From positions 2,356,001 to 2,420,000 of the forward strand of contig CAVRYY010000001.1 in NCBI GenBank assembly GCA_963725655.1: 64,000 nucleotides of DNA, in the 5' to 3' direction. How positions within the stretch are numbered: position 1 is the first letter of the stretch; each line of letters begins with the position of its first letter. The translations under genes and the position numbers were made by a program. The notes beneath the pieces are model-generated. The model saw only the letters and a list, made by a program, of their open reading frames with translations. It had not been told where the DNA came from and ran no database searches. Source of the DNA: CAVRXT01 sp963725655 (GTDB lineage Bacteria > Acidobacteriota > Terriglobia > Acidiferrales > UBA7541). Shown in pieces: positions 43,268-53,491 of this stretch.

Positions 43268-43572
43268 ACGGCGTGCCGATCTTTTATTTCTTGATCTTGA
43301 GCGCGGTGCTGTTTGGCTTGGGCGTGGTGGCGTTTCTTTTCAAACGAAATATCATCGCGATTTTTATGTCCATCGAGCTGATGCTCAACGCCGTGAACCT
43401 GGCGTTCGTCGCTTTTAGCCGGGCGCTGGGCAAACTCGACGGCCAGGTATTCGTTTTCTTTGTGATCGTGGTCGCGGCGGCCGAAGCGGCGGTGGGCTTG
43501 GCGATCGTAATCAACATCGCGCACAACCGCCGGACGCTCAACGTCGAACAAGTGGACCTGCTCAAATTCTGA
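43264..43572 (+). CDS. nuoK: NADH-quinone oxidoreductase subunit K (first copy)
   Basis: This 102-residue MrpC-related subunit has three helices. The two conserved glutamates that take part in proton transfer are in SIELMLNAVNLAF (helix 2) and AAEAAVGLAIV (helix 3). Length matches the family (about 100). It overlaps nuoJ by four bases and nuoL by one (TGATG). Confidence 0.95.
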   Translation: MNGVPIFYFLILSAVLFGLGVVAFLFKRNIIAIFMSIELMLNAVNLAFVAFSRALGKLDGQVFVFFVIVVAAAEAAVGLAIVINIAHNRRTLNVEQVDLLKF

Positions 43573-45527
43573 TGCCAATGCTCGCAAACTTGTGGATTGT
43601 CCTGGCGCTGCCGCTGGCAGGCGCCGCGATAAACGGCCTACTGGGCCGGTCTTGGTCCCGGCGCACCGTCAATTCCGTGGCCATCGGCGCGGCATCGTTG
43701 GCGTTCGTCTCCACGGTGGAATTGGTCCGCGAATTCTTCCAACTCGCCCCCGACAGCATTCCTTGGGTGCGCTTGTACTTTCCGTGGATGACCGCGGAGA
43801 ATTTCCACATCGATTTCGCGCTGCAGGTGGACCAGCTCACCGTGGTGATGTTGCTGATCGTCACCGGCGTGGGCCTGCTTATTCACATTTATTCCGCCGG
43901 CTACATGGAGCACGAAGGCGGCTACTACCGTTATTTCAGCTACATCAACCTGTTCATGTTCTTCATGCTCACCCTGGTGATGGCCGCCAACCTGGTGGTG
44001 CTCTTTGTGGGTTGGGAGGGCGTGGGGCTGTGCAGCTACTTGCTGATCGGATTCTGGTTCCGCAAGAAGTCCGCCGCGGACGCGGGAAAGAAAGCATTCA
44101 TCACTACCCGCATCGGCGACATGGCGTTTACCGTAGGCCTGCTGCTGGCGTTCTGGACCTTCAAATCCCTCGATTACCAAACCATATTTGCGCAGGCCAA
44201 ATCGATGCCCATGGAAGCCTCCGGGCACATTGGCGTCCTCACCGCTATCTGTCTCTTGCTTCTGGGTGGCGCGGTCGGCAAGTCCGCGCAGCTTCCCTTG
44301 TACGTTTGGCTGCCCGACGCAATGGAAGGCCCGACGCCCGTAAGCGCGTTGATTCATGCCGCGACCATGGTGACCGCGGGCGTGTACATGGTCTCGCGCA
44401 TGAATATCCTTTACGCCCACGCGCCGATCGCCATGATGGCTGTCGCGGTGATCGGAGCGGTCACTGCTCTCTTTGCCGCCTCCATCGGCTTGGTGCAGAA
44501 CGACATCAAAAAGGTGCTGGCCTACTCCACCGTCTCCCAGCTTGGCTACATGTTCCTGGCGTGCGGGGTGGGGGCGTTCGGCGCTGGTGTCTTCCACTTG
44601 ATGACCCACGCTTTCTTCAAGGGTCTGCTCTTCCTCTGCGCCGGCAGCGTGATTCACGCCATGGGCGGCGAACAGGACATGCGCAAGATGGGTGGCCTGC
44701 GAACCAAGATCCCGGTGACGTTTTGGACCATGTTCGCGGGGACCGTGGCCATTGCGGGCATTCCCGGCTTTTCCGGTTTCTTCAGTAAGGACGAAATTCT
44801 CTTCGAGACTTTCGCGGGGCCGTACCGCAACGTCGGGCTGTGGGTGGTCGGCCTGATCGCTGCGCTGATGACCTCGTTCTACATGTTCCGGCTTCTGTTC
44901 ATAACGTTTTTCGGGACGCCGCGCTACGACGAGCATAAAGTGCACGTTCACGAATCGCCGAAGAGCATGACTGTGCCGCTGATCCTGCTGGCGATTCTGG
45001 CGGTCGGCGGCGGCTGGTGGGCTCTGCCGGGGATGTGGGGCCGCGGCAATTACTTTGCGAATTTTCTGGCGCCGGTATTTGCATCGGCGGCCGCTCTGGC
45101 CCCCGCAGTGGAGGGCGAGCAGCATTCATTGGAGCTGGGCCTCACCCTGATTGCCACCATCGTGGCTCTCACCGGTCTGCTCATTGCCTGGGGCTTTTAC
45201 ATTCGCAGCCCGAACTCGGCGGACAAAGCAGCCGCCAGCTTCAAGGGCTTGCACCGCTTGCTGCTGCACAAATATTTTGTGGACGAAGTGTACGCGTTCC
45301 TGATCATCCGGCCGCTTTTCTGGATTTCCACAAACGTGCTTTGGCACGTGGTGGACGAAACCTTGATCGACGGCACGGTGAACGGCTCGGCGACTGTCGC
45401 GCAGCGCGTCGGCGGCAGGCTCCGCCGTATTCAATCGGGGAACACCCGCAGCTACGCGTCATGGATGGTGATGGGAGCGATTGGCGTCACCGCGCTATTG
45501 CTCGGATTCTGGGAGTGGACTCGCTAG
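43572..45527 (+). CDS. nuoL: NADH-quinone oxidoreductase subunit L (first copy)
   Basis: This distal antiporter-like proton pump has 651 residues and many helices. It has YMEHEGGYYRYFSYINLFMF, the WEGVGLCSYLLIGFW motif with the conserved Glu, VGKSAQLPLYVWLPDAMEGPTPVSALIHAATMVTAG with the conserved Lys and His, and IKKVLAYSTVSQLGYMFLACG. A long amphipathic C-terminal arm plus last helix is present (ASWMVMGAIGVTALLLGFWEW). Starts within the nuoK stop; two bases separate it from nuoM. Confidence 0.95.
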   Translation: MPMLANLWIVLALPLAGAAINGLLGRSWSRRTVNSVAIGAASLAFVSTVELVREFFQLAPDSIPWVRLYFPWMTAENFHIDFALQVDQLTVVMLLIVTGVGLLIHIYSAGYMEHEGGYYRYFSYINLFMFFMLTLVMAANLVVLFVGWEGVGLCSYLLIGFWFRKKSAADAGKKAFITTRIGDMAFTVGLLLAFWTFKSLDYQTIFAQAKSMPMEASGHIGVLTAICLLLLGGAVGKSAQLPLYVWLPDAMEGPTPVSALIHAATMVTAGVYMVSRMNILYAHAPIAMMAVAVIGAVTALFAASIGLVQNDIKKVLAYSTVSQLGYMFLACGVGAFGAGVFHLMTHAFFKGLLFLCAGSVIHAMGGEQDMRKMGGLRTKIPVTFWTMFAGTVAIAGIPGFSGFFSKDEILFETFAGPYRNVGLWVVGLIAALMTSFYMFRLLFITFFGTPRYDEHKVHVHESPKSMTVPLILLAILAVGGGWWALPGMWGRGNYFANFLAPVFASAAALAPAVEGEQHSLELGLTLIATIVALTGLLIAWGFYIRSPNSADKAAASFKGLHRLLLHKYFVDEVYAFLIIRPLFWISTNVLWHVVDETLIDGTVNGSATVAQRVGGRLRRIQSGNTRSYASWMVMGAIGVTALLLGFWEWTR

Positions 45528-45528
45528 C

Positions 45529-47193
<1,665 letters not shown>

Positions 47194-47209
47194 TGTCCCG
47201 ACGCCTCTA

Positions 47210-48667
47210 ATGCACATTTCCTACGAACAACTCGAGAACATTTACCGCCTGGCGCCCGAGATCGTCCTGTGCGCCACCGGCATTCTGATCATGCTGATCG
47301 ATCCCTTTACGCCCCCCGCGCGTAAGCGGTTGATGGGCTGGCTGGGCTTTGTTGGCACGCTCGGAGCGCTGGCGGGCCTCGTTGTATCGTCGCGTCACCC
47401 AGGTGCGGCGTATTCCGGGTTGGTGGTGGTGGACGGCTTCAGCCTGTTCATGCACGCCATCGTCATCGTGGTGGCCGCGCTGGTGATCCTGGGATCATTC
47501 CGCTATCTGGACGACGAGCGGGTTCAGCGCGGAGAGTATTACGCGCTGATTCTTTTCGCGGTCACCGGCATGTGCATCTTGTCCGGGGCCAACGAACTGG
47601 TGACGGCCTTCCTCGGACTGGAGATGAGTTCGATCGCCACTTACATCCTGGCCGGCTTCCGGCGAACGTCGATGAAGTCCAACGAAGCTTCGTTGAAATA
47701 TTTTCTGCTGGGATCGTTCGCCACCGCATTTTTTCTCTATGGCATCGCGATGGTCTACGGCGCCACCGGGCAGACCGGTATCCCGGCTATCGCCAACGTG
47801 CTGGCCACCGCGTCACCGAGTTCCCTGCTGGTTCTGGGCGTGGGGATGATCTTCGTGGGCCTGGGCTTCAAAGTGGTGATCGCGCCATTCCAAGTCTACG
47901 CGCCAGACGTCTACGAGGGTGCGCCCACTCCGGTTACCGGGCTGCTGGCTTCGGCCCCGAAGGCCGCTACCTTTGCCCTGATGCTGCGGATTTTCTACAC
48001 CTCGTTCAGCACCGTCGGGCCGCAGTGGTTTTGGGCCGTGTGGATCGCCGCGGTGCTATCGATGGTGGTCGGAAACTTCGCGGCGCTCACCCAAACCAAC
48101 GTCAAGCGCATGCTCGCGTATTCTTCCGTCGCCCATGCCGGATACATTATGGTCGCCTTCGCGGCCTCCACCGCAGTGGGCATGGCCGCGGTGATGTTCT
48201 ATATCGCGGCGTACGTGTTGATGAAGCTGGGCGCGTTCCTGGTAGTCACCGAGTTAGGTGGCACCGGCGAGAAGCGTCTGGAGATCAAAGATTACGCGGG
48301 CTTGGGCACGCAGCAACCGGTACTGGCCGCGTGCTTCGCGTTGTTCCTATTGTCTCTGCTGGGGCTGCCGCTCACCGGCGGGTTCGTCGGAAAATTCTAT
48401 GCGTTTCAAGCCGGCCTGGATTCGCGCCTGGTATGGCTGGTGGTCATCGCCGCGCTGAACACCATCGTTGGCGCTTACTACTACTTGCACGTCATCGTGG
48501 TGATGTACTTCAACGATCCGCAGACCGAATTCCCGCCGCAGAAGACCGGCGCGGAACTGAAGCTCGCGCTCCTGGCTTGCGCCATCGGAGTGATCTATCT
48601 CGGCATTTTCCCCAGCCGCGTAATGCACTTCGCCTACACTTCCGCGCAAGCTCTACTCTCTCGCTGA
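47210..48667 (+). CDS. nuoN: NADH-quinone oxidoreductase subunit N (first copy)
   Basis: This 485-residue antiporter-like subunit is the last gene of the first nuo operon. Motifs are YYALILFAVTGMCILSGANE, FLGLEMSSIATYILAGFRR, GLGFKVVIAPFQVYAPDVYEGAPTPVTGLLA with the conserved Lys, NVKRMLAYSSVAHAGYIMV, and GLPLTGGFVGKFYAFQAG. Start MHISYEQLENIYRLAPE, 17 bases after nuoM. After its stop only 71 bases separate it from a convergent gene; I see no strong terminator hairpin. Confidence 0.94.
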   Translation: MHISYEQLENIYRLAPEIVLCATGILIMLIDPFTPPARKRLMGWLGFVGTLGALAGLVVSSRHPGAAYSGLVVVDGFSLFMHAIVIVVAALVILGSFRYLDDERVQRGEYYALILFAVTGMCILSGANELVTAFLGLEMSSIATYILAGFRRTSMKSNEASLKYFLLGSFATAFFLYGIAMVYGATGQTGIPAIANVLATASPSSLLVLGVGMIFVGLGFKVVIAPFQVYAPDVYEGAPTPVTGLLASAPKAATFALMLRIFYTSFSTVGPQWFWAVWIAAVLSMVVGNFAALTQTNVKRMLAYSSVAHAGYIMVAFAASTAVGMAAVMFYIAAYVLMKLGAFLVVTELGGTGEKRLEIKDYAGLGTQQPVLAACFALFLLSLLGLPLTGGFVGKFYAFQAGLDSRLVWLVVIAALNTIVGAYYYLHVIVVMYFNDPQTEFPPQKTGAELKLALLACAIGVIYLGIFPSRVMHFAYTSAQALLSR

Positions 48668-48738
48668 CGTCCGAATCGCTCGCGGTCCCGGTTTGCTGGT
48701 TGGCCGGCGCGTTCATTCCCGAACAGGCCTATGTTTGT

Positions 48739-49446
48739 CTATGCTGGCGTAGCTGCGGGCTCCACTGCCCGGCGCAGCGCGGCGCGCGCCAGCAGACGCG
48801 TGGAATCCAGCGTGGGAAGTGGAGAATTCGAATCGTTCATGATCAACGGAATTTCCGTGCAGCCGAGCACCACCGCGTCGCAGCCTTCATCTTTCATCCG
48901 TCCAATGACCTGCTGAAAATACGCAACCGTCTCAGGCTTGAAGATGCCGTAAACCAGCTCGTCCAGGATGATGCGATTGATCTTTTCACGTTCGGCGGTG
49001 TTTGGGCGCAGATAGTCCAGTCCGCGCGCAGCGAGCTTTTCCGGGTACACCTCGCTCTCGACCAGAGAACGCGTGCCGGTCAGGCCCAGGCGCCGGAACC
49101 CTCGCTCGGCGGCCTCTGCGGCCACCACTTCGGCGATGTGCAGCCAGGGCAGTGGCGAGCGCGCCTCGACGTAAGCGAACGCCTGGTGGATGGTGTTATC
49201 CGGGCAAATCAGGAAATCGGCGCCGGTTTTCGCCAGCTTGTTGGCCGATGAGAGCATCAGATCACCCGCACACTGCCATTGGCCGCGATAGATGCATTTC
49301 ATGTACTCGGCCAGCGCGTGGGTGTGCATTCCCACTTCGGGATGATCGTGCGGGCCGAGAAGCTCCGCGCCTTCCGCGCAGATCGTTCGATAGCAAAGCG
49401 CTGCACCTTCCGCGGAGCAGGCAACAATTCCGATGTGTTGGGTCAT
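48739..49446 (-). CDS. Aspartate/glutamate racemase family protein
   Basis: This is a cofactor-independent racemase fold with a two-Cys mechanism. About 235 residues. IGIVACSAEGAALCYRTI forms the first strand; ICPDNTIHQAF carries the first catalytic Cys (CPDNT), and VVLGCTEIPLIMND the second (GCTE). These match the YgeA/aspartate racemase branch; D-aspartate or another D-amino acid is the likely product. Start at MTQHIGIVA (49446); a longer frame upstream has low-complexity sequence. The gene stands alone on the minus strand between the two convergent complex I/F0 operons. Confidence 0.88.
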   Translation of the reverse strand: MTQHIGIVACSAEGAALCYRTICAEGAELLGPHDHPEVGMHTHALAEYMKCIYRGQWQCAGDLMLSSANKLAKTGADFLICPDNTIHQAFAYVEARSPLPWLHIAEVVAAEAAERGFRRLGLTGTRSLVESEVYPEKLAARGLDYLRPNTAEREKINRIILDELVYGIFKPETVAYFQQVIGRMKDEGCDAVVLGCTEIPLIMNDSNSPLPTLDSTRLLARAALRRAVEPAATPA

Positions 49447-49926
49447 GGGTTTAGCATACCTCGAACTTTCGTGAGATTTGGGACCTTCCACGATGCTTTT
49501 GCGGCTTTCCGGGCGTTTCGGTGTTGAGCTGCGGCACTTAAGGTGCGGTCTGGGGCGCGTAACCTGCATGGCGAAAGCCTTCGCCTATTGAAGACGCATG
49601 AAACGAGGATCTGCATCGATTCGGCAAATTTCTGTCCATTGGTTTCAGTGAGATACGAAGGGGTATCCAGACAGCTGTTGCGATTGGATTTTGCGCCCCC
49701 TTCGAACACCGCCGCCGTTCGCTCGTTCTGCATTAGGGGCCCCATAGCTGTGCAACGCTAACACGCGGCAAATTCCCGCGGAAGATGTCAGATCTGTGGA
49801 GCTACGCGGCGGGGGCGGCAGATTCGATCCGCAGCTACGGTCCCTTCCCGGCTTCCACTCCAAAAGCGACAAAAAGGCCCGGAAACCGCGTGGTTTCCGG
49901 GCCTTTCGACACCTAGAACAAGGGTG
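49447..49926. other. Intergenic stretch, no gene recognised
   Basis: The 480 bases between the racemase gene and atpE contain no reading frame with recognisable protein character and no tRNA-like fold that I could construct. The only clear element is the intrinsic terminator at its right end. It probably includes the racemase promoter, but no convincing -35/-10 pair stands out. Confidence 0.6.
49871..49903 (-). terminator. Intrinsic terminator of the nuo2-atp operon
   Basis: A perfect 12-base-pair stem (GGCCCGGAAACC at 49876-49887, GGTTTCCGGGCC at 49892-49903) with a four-base loop is followed on the minus strand by five T residues (A at 49871-49875 on the plus strand). It lies 24 bases after the atpE stop, so it ends the minus-strand transcript. 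Confidence 0.9.
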
Positions 49927-50262
49927 TTAGTAATTAACCTTGAGAACTACGATGGCAAGTGTGAAAAGCACCAGGGTCTCGATGAAGACCAAGCCCAAGA
50001 TCATCGCCAACCGAATCGCTCCGGAAGCCGCAGGGTTGCGGGCCATTCCTTCGCAGGCAGCTGCGGCCACGCGGGACTGGGCAATACCGCAAGCGGCGGC
50101 GGCGATGGCCATCGAGAATCCCGCGGAAATCGTGATCCACATAGCGACGTGCTCGGGCGGCTTTCCGGCGGCAGTCTCTTGCGCAAACGCCGGCGCGGCG
50201 ACCAGCGCGGTGGTGAACAGCAACATCAACAAACCAGACAGTTTTTTCACTTTTTTCTCCAT
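49927..50262 (-). CDS. atpE: ATP synthase F0 subunit c, with N-terminal signal-like extension
   Basis: This membrane ring subunit carries the ion. 111 residues, longer than the usual 70-90 because of an N-terminal signal-like helix (LSGLLMLLFTTALVAAPAFA, cleavage after AFA likely). Helix 1 is AMWITISAGFSMAIAAAACG, the loop CEGMARNPAASG has the conserved Arg-Asn-Pro, and helix 2 has the ion-binding Glu in LVFIETLVLFTLA. A Gln 15 residues before the loop Pro and a Thr after the Glu resemble part of the Na+-binding set (Gln, Glu, Ser/Thr), but the rest is not conserved. Last gene before the terminator. Confidence 0.93.
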   Translation of the reverse strand: MEKKVKKLSGLLMLLFTTALVAAPAFAQETAAGKPPEHVAMWITISAGFSMAIAAAACGIAQSRVAAAACEGMARNPAASGAIRLAMILGLVFIETLVLFTLAIVVLKVNY

Positions 50263-50353
50263 TTTATAAGTCGCCGCCAGGCGGTGGCTCCCGTCATCCT
50301 CAAGCAGCCGGGATCACACTGACGGCGTATCATGCCGATGGTTCTACCAGCCA

Positions 50354-51172
50354 TTAGGCCTCATGGGAGGTCGCCATGCCGATATAAATTGCGGGAAGAA
50401 TGGTAAACACGAACGCTTGCACCAAGGCCACGAACAAGTGCAGCACGATGAACAGGCCCGGAAGCGTGGCCGCGAAAATGCCCAGCCCGCCCCACCCCAG
50501 CACCGCGTTGTGCCGGCTGAGCGTAACCGTGGGCTCAAGCAGCAAGCTCAAGAAAATCACATAGATCAGCTCACTGGCGAATATGTTGGCCCAAAGACGA
50601 ACGGTAAGCGATAGCAGCCGGGCGGTATGGCTGACAATTTCCACCGGAAAGATCAGCCACCCGAGCCACCAAACCGGCCCGGCAAAATGCTTGGCATAGC
50701 CCAGCGGGCCTTGAGCCTTCAGCCCCGCGAAGTTGTAGTAGATAAACGTCACGATAGCGCAGGCCAGCGGGACGCTAGGATTCGCAGTGGGAGACTCGAA
50801 AGCAGGAATTGAGCTGATGGCGTTGGCGATCAAAATGAAAATGGAAATTGAGCCTACTACCGGCAGGTACTTACTCGCGCCATGCTCGATGTTGTCTTCC
50901 AAGAGATCGCGAATTCCCAAACCTTGCGAATTGGTAATCAGGCCTTCCATCAACTGCTGCGTCGCACCGGGGTTATCCACGGAGATGCGGGGGCGCAGCC
51001 ACAGGAAGAAAATCACCGCCAGCAGCAGGACCGCGAATGACCCGGCCACAGAATTCGGGATTGGGTATGCCGGATAGTCGACGTGAACGTGCAGGGCAGA
51101 AAGAAGCGCTAAAGCCGCGCCACCAAACCACTTATTCAACAGAATGGTGAACCAGTGAAGGTGCTCGGGCAT
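50354..51172 (-). CDS. atpB: ATP synthase F0 subunit a
   Basis: This stator subunit forms the two half-channels next to the c-ring. 272 residues with five to six helices. The essential Arg is in LLSLTVRLWANIFASELIYV. VEIVSHTARLLSLTVRL and the C-terminal LFVALVQAFVFTILPAIYIG are family hallmarks. An early segment (GLITNSQGLGIRDLLEDNIEHGASKYLPVVGSI) is the usual N-terminal loop region. Same orientation as atpE, 91 bases apart. Subunit b and all F1 genes are not in the window. Confidence 0.95.
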   Translation of the reverse strand: MPEHLHWFTILLNKWFGGAALALLSALHVHVDYPAYPIPNSVAGSFAVLLLAVIFFLWLRPRISVDNPGATQQLMEGLITNSQGLGIRDLLEDNIEHGASKYLPVVGSISIFILIANAISSIPAFESPTANPSVPLACAIVTFIYYNFAGLKAQGPLGYAKHFAGPVWWLGWLIFPVEIVSHTARLLSLTVRLWANIFASELIYVIFLSLLLEPTVTLSRHNAVLGWGGLGIFAATLPGLFIVLHLFVALVQAFVFTILPAIYIGMATSHEA

Positions 51173-51286
51173 TCGGTGTTCTCACTCCCCGGTAGATTTT
51201 CTTGATGCGTGCAACAACCCGCTGTAATTCAAACCAACCGCAAAGAGCGGCACTCCAACAACCGGCGTGGGCCCCCCCTTCAACGC

Positions 51287-51640
51287 CTATGGAAGGCTGT
51301 TCCAGTCGCGGACAACTTCGTAAATTCCTTCGACAATCGCGGCCGCGCCTAGCGCCAGTAAGCCGTAAATCATGCCCAAAAGCGGTATCTTAAGCACTGA
51401 AACGCTAGCATATACGGCCAGAGCGATCAACAAATAGCGCCCCGCAAATTTCAGATAGGTACTCGCCGGCACACTCGTGCTGGACGGTCCGTCGCCCCCG
51501 GTAGCCGAGACGACCAGGGCATCCACCCCCACCTTCAGCCAACGGTAGTTCAGCCACGCTAGGAAGGTGCCTATCGCCACGCCAGCGCCCATTCTAGCGC
51601 GCCCAGAGAGCGCTACGACGACCGCCGCAGCCAGTCCCAC
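51287..51640 (-). CDS. atpI: ATP synthase accessory membrane protein (AtpI-like)
   Basis: This 117-residue membrane protein has four hydrophobic segments (GLAAAVVVALSG, GAGVAIGTFLAWLNYRWLKVGVDAL, YLLIALAVYASVSVLKIPLLGMIYGLLALGAAAIVEGIY). The GxxLgxlNyxwL pattern is that of AtpI (PF03899), which helps c-ring assembly and sits just upstream of atpB in many operons. The start codon is uncertain: GTG 51640 is the first normal one, but the frame is open further upstream, overlapping the atpZ gene, and the first helix would look more complete with more residues. Confidence 0.72.
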   Translation of the reverse strand: MGLAAAVVVALSGRARMGAGVAIGTFLAWLNYRWLKVGVDALVVSATGGDGPSSTSVPASTYLKFAGRYLLIALAVYASVSVLKIPLLGMIYGLLALGAAAIVEGIYEVVRDWNSLP

Positions 51641-51686
51641 CGCCAGGGTCAGCCAGCCCAGCCGAGTGGCTGCTGCGGACTCCGCA

Positions 51687-51944
51687 TCACGACTTGGGAT
51701 TGCCGTGTCCGTCGGAGCTATCCCCTTGGCCCGCGCGCAGAATCACTTGGCGGACCCCTACGTAAAAGCCAACCGCTCCCAGGACCAACATGCCCCAAGG
51801 CTTAGTCTTCAGCCAGCGGTCGAACAGGTAGCCTAGGAAAGCGCCGCCAACAACGCCGCCGACCAGCAGGAATGGTAATTCTGTGGCGAGCGCGAACTGG
51901 CGCGCCAGTTGACCGGGGCGATTGCCTGATTTTTGCTCGGGCAT
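51687..51944 (-). CDS. atpZ: AtpZ/AtpI-family small membrane protein
   Basis: This 85-residue protein has two helices (LPFLLVGGVVGGAFLGYLFDRWL and PWGMLVLGAVGFYVGVRQVI). It matches the 'F0F1-ATPase subunit' family (PF09527) in size, charged start (MPEQKSGNRPGQLARQFALATE) and the G-x-x-L-D/R-x-L turn. Such genes precede atpI and atpB in many F0 operons and may help c-ring assembly or Mg2+ handling. It begins 35 bases after the nuoN2 stop, in the same direction, so it is probably on the nuo2 transcript. Confidence 0.78.
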   Translation of the reverse strand: MPEQKSGNRPGQLARQFALATELPFLLVGGVVGGAFLGYLFDRWLKTKPWGMLVLGAVGFYVGVRQVILRAGQGDSSDGHGNPKS

Positions 51945-51979
51945 GGACGGAACTCAGTGTACCGGCTCAGCGAACAAAC

Positions 51980-53491
51980 TTAGTGAATAAAGGGGAACAG
52001 CAACGAGTGCGTCGCAAGCCGCAGAAACGGTTCGGGATAGATGCCTGCGGCGAGCGTTACCGCGACCGCTGCGGCCAGCGCGAAGCCCTGGGCCAGAGTG
52101 ACGATCGGGCGAACCGAATCGGTAGGTTCGCGCACCCACATGTTGGCGACCATGCGGAAATAATAGTACAGAGCGGGCAGAATGTAGGCCACGCCAACGA
52201 TCGCGAGGGTGGTGTGGCCCGTCTCGATTAAAGCCCACAGAACCATCAGCTTGGCCAGGAAGCCGGCGGTGGGCGGGATCCCCACCAGCGATAACAGGAA
52301 GATCAGCATCAGCACTGCCGCGCCTGGATTCCGCTGCATCAATCCGTTCAGGTCTTCCAGGTCGTCACCGATGACGCCTTTGCGGCGCAGCAGGATCACC
52401 ACCGCAAATGCGCCGGTGTTAAAGAACGCATAGACCATCAGGTAGAACATTACCGCCTGCAGCCCGCGCTGGTTCAGCGAGCCATTCACGTTCACCGCCG
52501 CCACTAACCCCAATAAAATGTAACCGACGTGGGAGATCGAGGAGTACGCCATCAGCCGCTTGATATTGTTTTGGGTGATGGCCACGATGTTTCCGTAGGT
52601 AAGCGAAAGGATGGCCACCGCTTCGACCAAAGGTATCCATTCATGGCGCACCGACCAGAAAACAGTGAGGAAGAGCCGCAGCAGCAGCGCAAAGCTAGCC
52701 GCCGTCGAGGCCACGCTCACGAAGGCGGTGATGGTCGTCGGCGCCCCTTCGTAGATGTCCGGCGCCCACTGGTGAAACGGAACCGCGGCAATCTTGAAAA
52801 ACAACCCGGTCGAAACGGTCACTAACGCCAGCAGTACGAACAGATCGTAGGAGGGCCGCTGCGCCACCTTCATGGCAATCACCTGAAGGTTGGTGGAACC
52901 CGGCGGCCCGGAAAGGCCATACAGGATCGAAAAGCCGTAGGCCAGAATGCCCGAACTGAAAGCACCCAGCAGGACGTACTTCATGGCCGCTTCGTTGGAG
53001 CGGCGGTTCCCGCGCAAGTAGCCAGTCAACACGTAGAAGCTAAGCGCCATGGTCTCCAGGCCGATGAAGAGAACGACCAAATCGTTCCCGCACGCGAGGA
53101 ACATCATGCCTACAACCGCAAAAAGCATCAGGGCGTAATACTCACCGCCGTGCTCGCCTTCGATTTCCATGTAGCGCGCGGAAAGCAAGATCACCAGGGC
53201 GGTAGCGGCCAAAAAGATGAACCCGAAAAGTATAAAGAAGTGATCGATGACGATCGAGCCGCCGAAGCGGAGGTTCAACTCGGAAGCGACGGGGTGCAAC
53301 AACCACAGCGAAACGCCACTGAACAGCACGCCGAGCATGGCGGTAAGCGCATTCCAGGACTTCTGCTTTTCCTCGAGCAGGAAGTCAGTAAGAAGAGTGG
53401 CCAAACCGAAAAACGCAAGCATCACCTCCGGCAGGATGTAGGGAAAATCCTGCTGGGTGCTGACGAGCGCCGATTGCCAGTTTGCGACCAT
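51980..53491 (-). CDS. nuoN: NADH-quinone oxidoreductase subunit N (second copy)
   Basis: This 503-residue antiporter-like subunit is distinct from the first copy. Motifs are YYALMLFAVVGMMFLACGND, FIGLETMALSFYVLTGYLRG, GLFFKIAAVPFHQWAPDIYEGAPTTITAFVS, NIKRLMAYSSISHVGYILLG, and GIPPTAGFLAKLMVLWALIE. Directly follows nuoM2 with no gap, and is followed 35 bases later by atpZ. This makes it the last of the nuo genes in the minus-strand operon. Confidence 0.95.
   Translation of the reverse strand: MVANWQSALVSTQQDFPYILPEVMLAFFGLATLLTDFLLEEKQKSWNALTAMLGVLFSGVSLWLLHPVASELNLRFGGSIVIDHFFILFGFIFLAATALVILLSARYMEIEGEHGGEYYALMLFAVVGMMFLACGNDLVVLFIGLETMALSFYVLTGYLRGNRRSNEAAMKYVLLGAFSSGILAYGFSILYGLSGPPGSTNLQVIAMKVAQRPSYDLFVLLALVTVSTGLFFKIAAVPFHQWAPDIYEGAPTTITAFVSVASTAASFALLLRLFLTVFWSVRHEWIPLVEAVAILSLTYGNIVAITQNNIKRLMAYSSISHVGYILLGLVAAVNVNGSLNQRGLQAVMFYLMVYAFFNTGAFAVVILLRRKGVIGDDLEDLNGLMQRNPGAAVLMLIFLLSLVGIPPTAGFLAKLMVLWALIETGHTTLAIVGVAYILPALYYYFRMVANMWVREPTDSVRPIVTLAQGFALAAAVAVTLAAGIYPEPFLRLATHSLLFPFIH

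Noticed and set aside
49447..49870. tRNA-like segments (TTCGAT and TTCGAAC stretches) between the racemase and atpE
   Set aside because: No acceptor, D and anticodon arms can be built around them.
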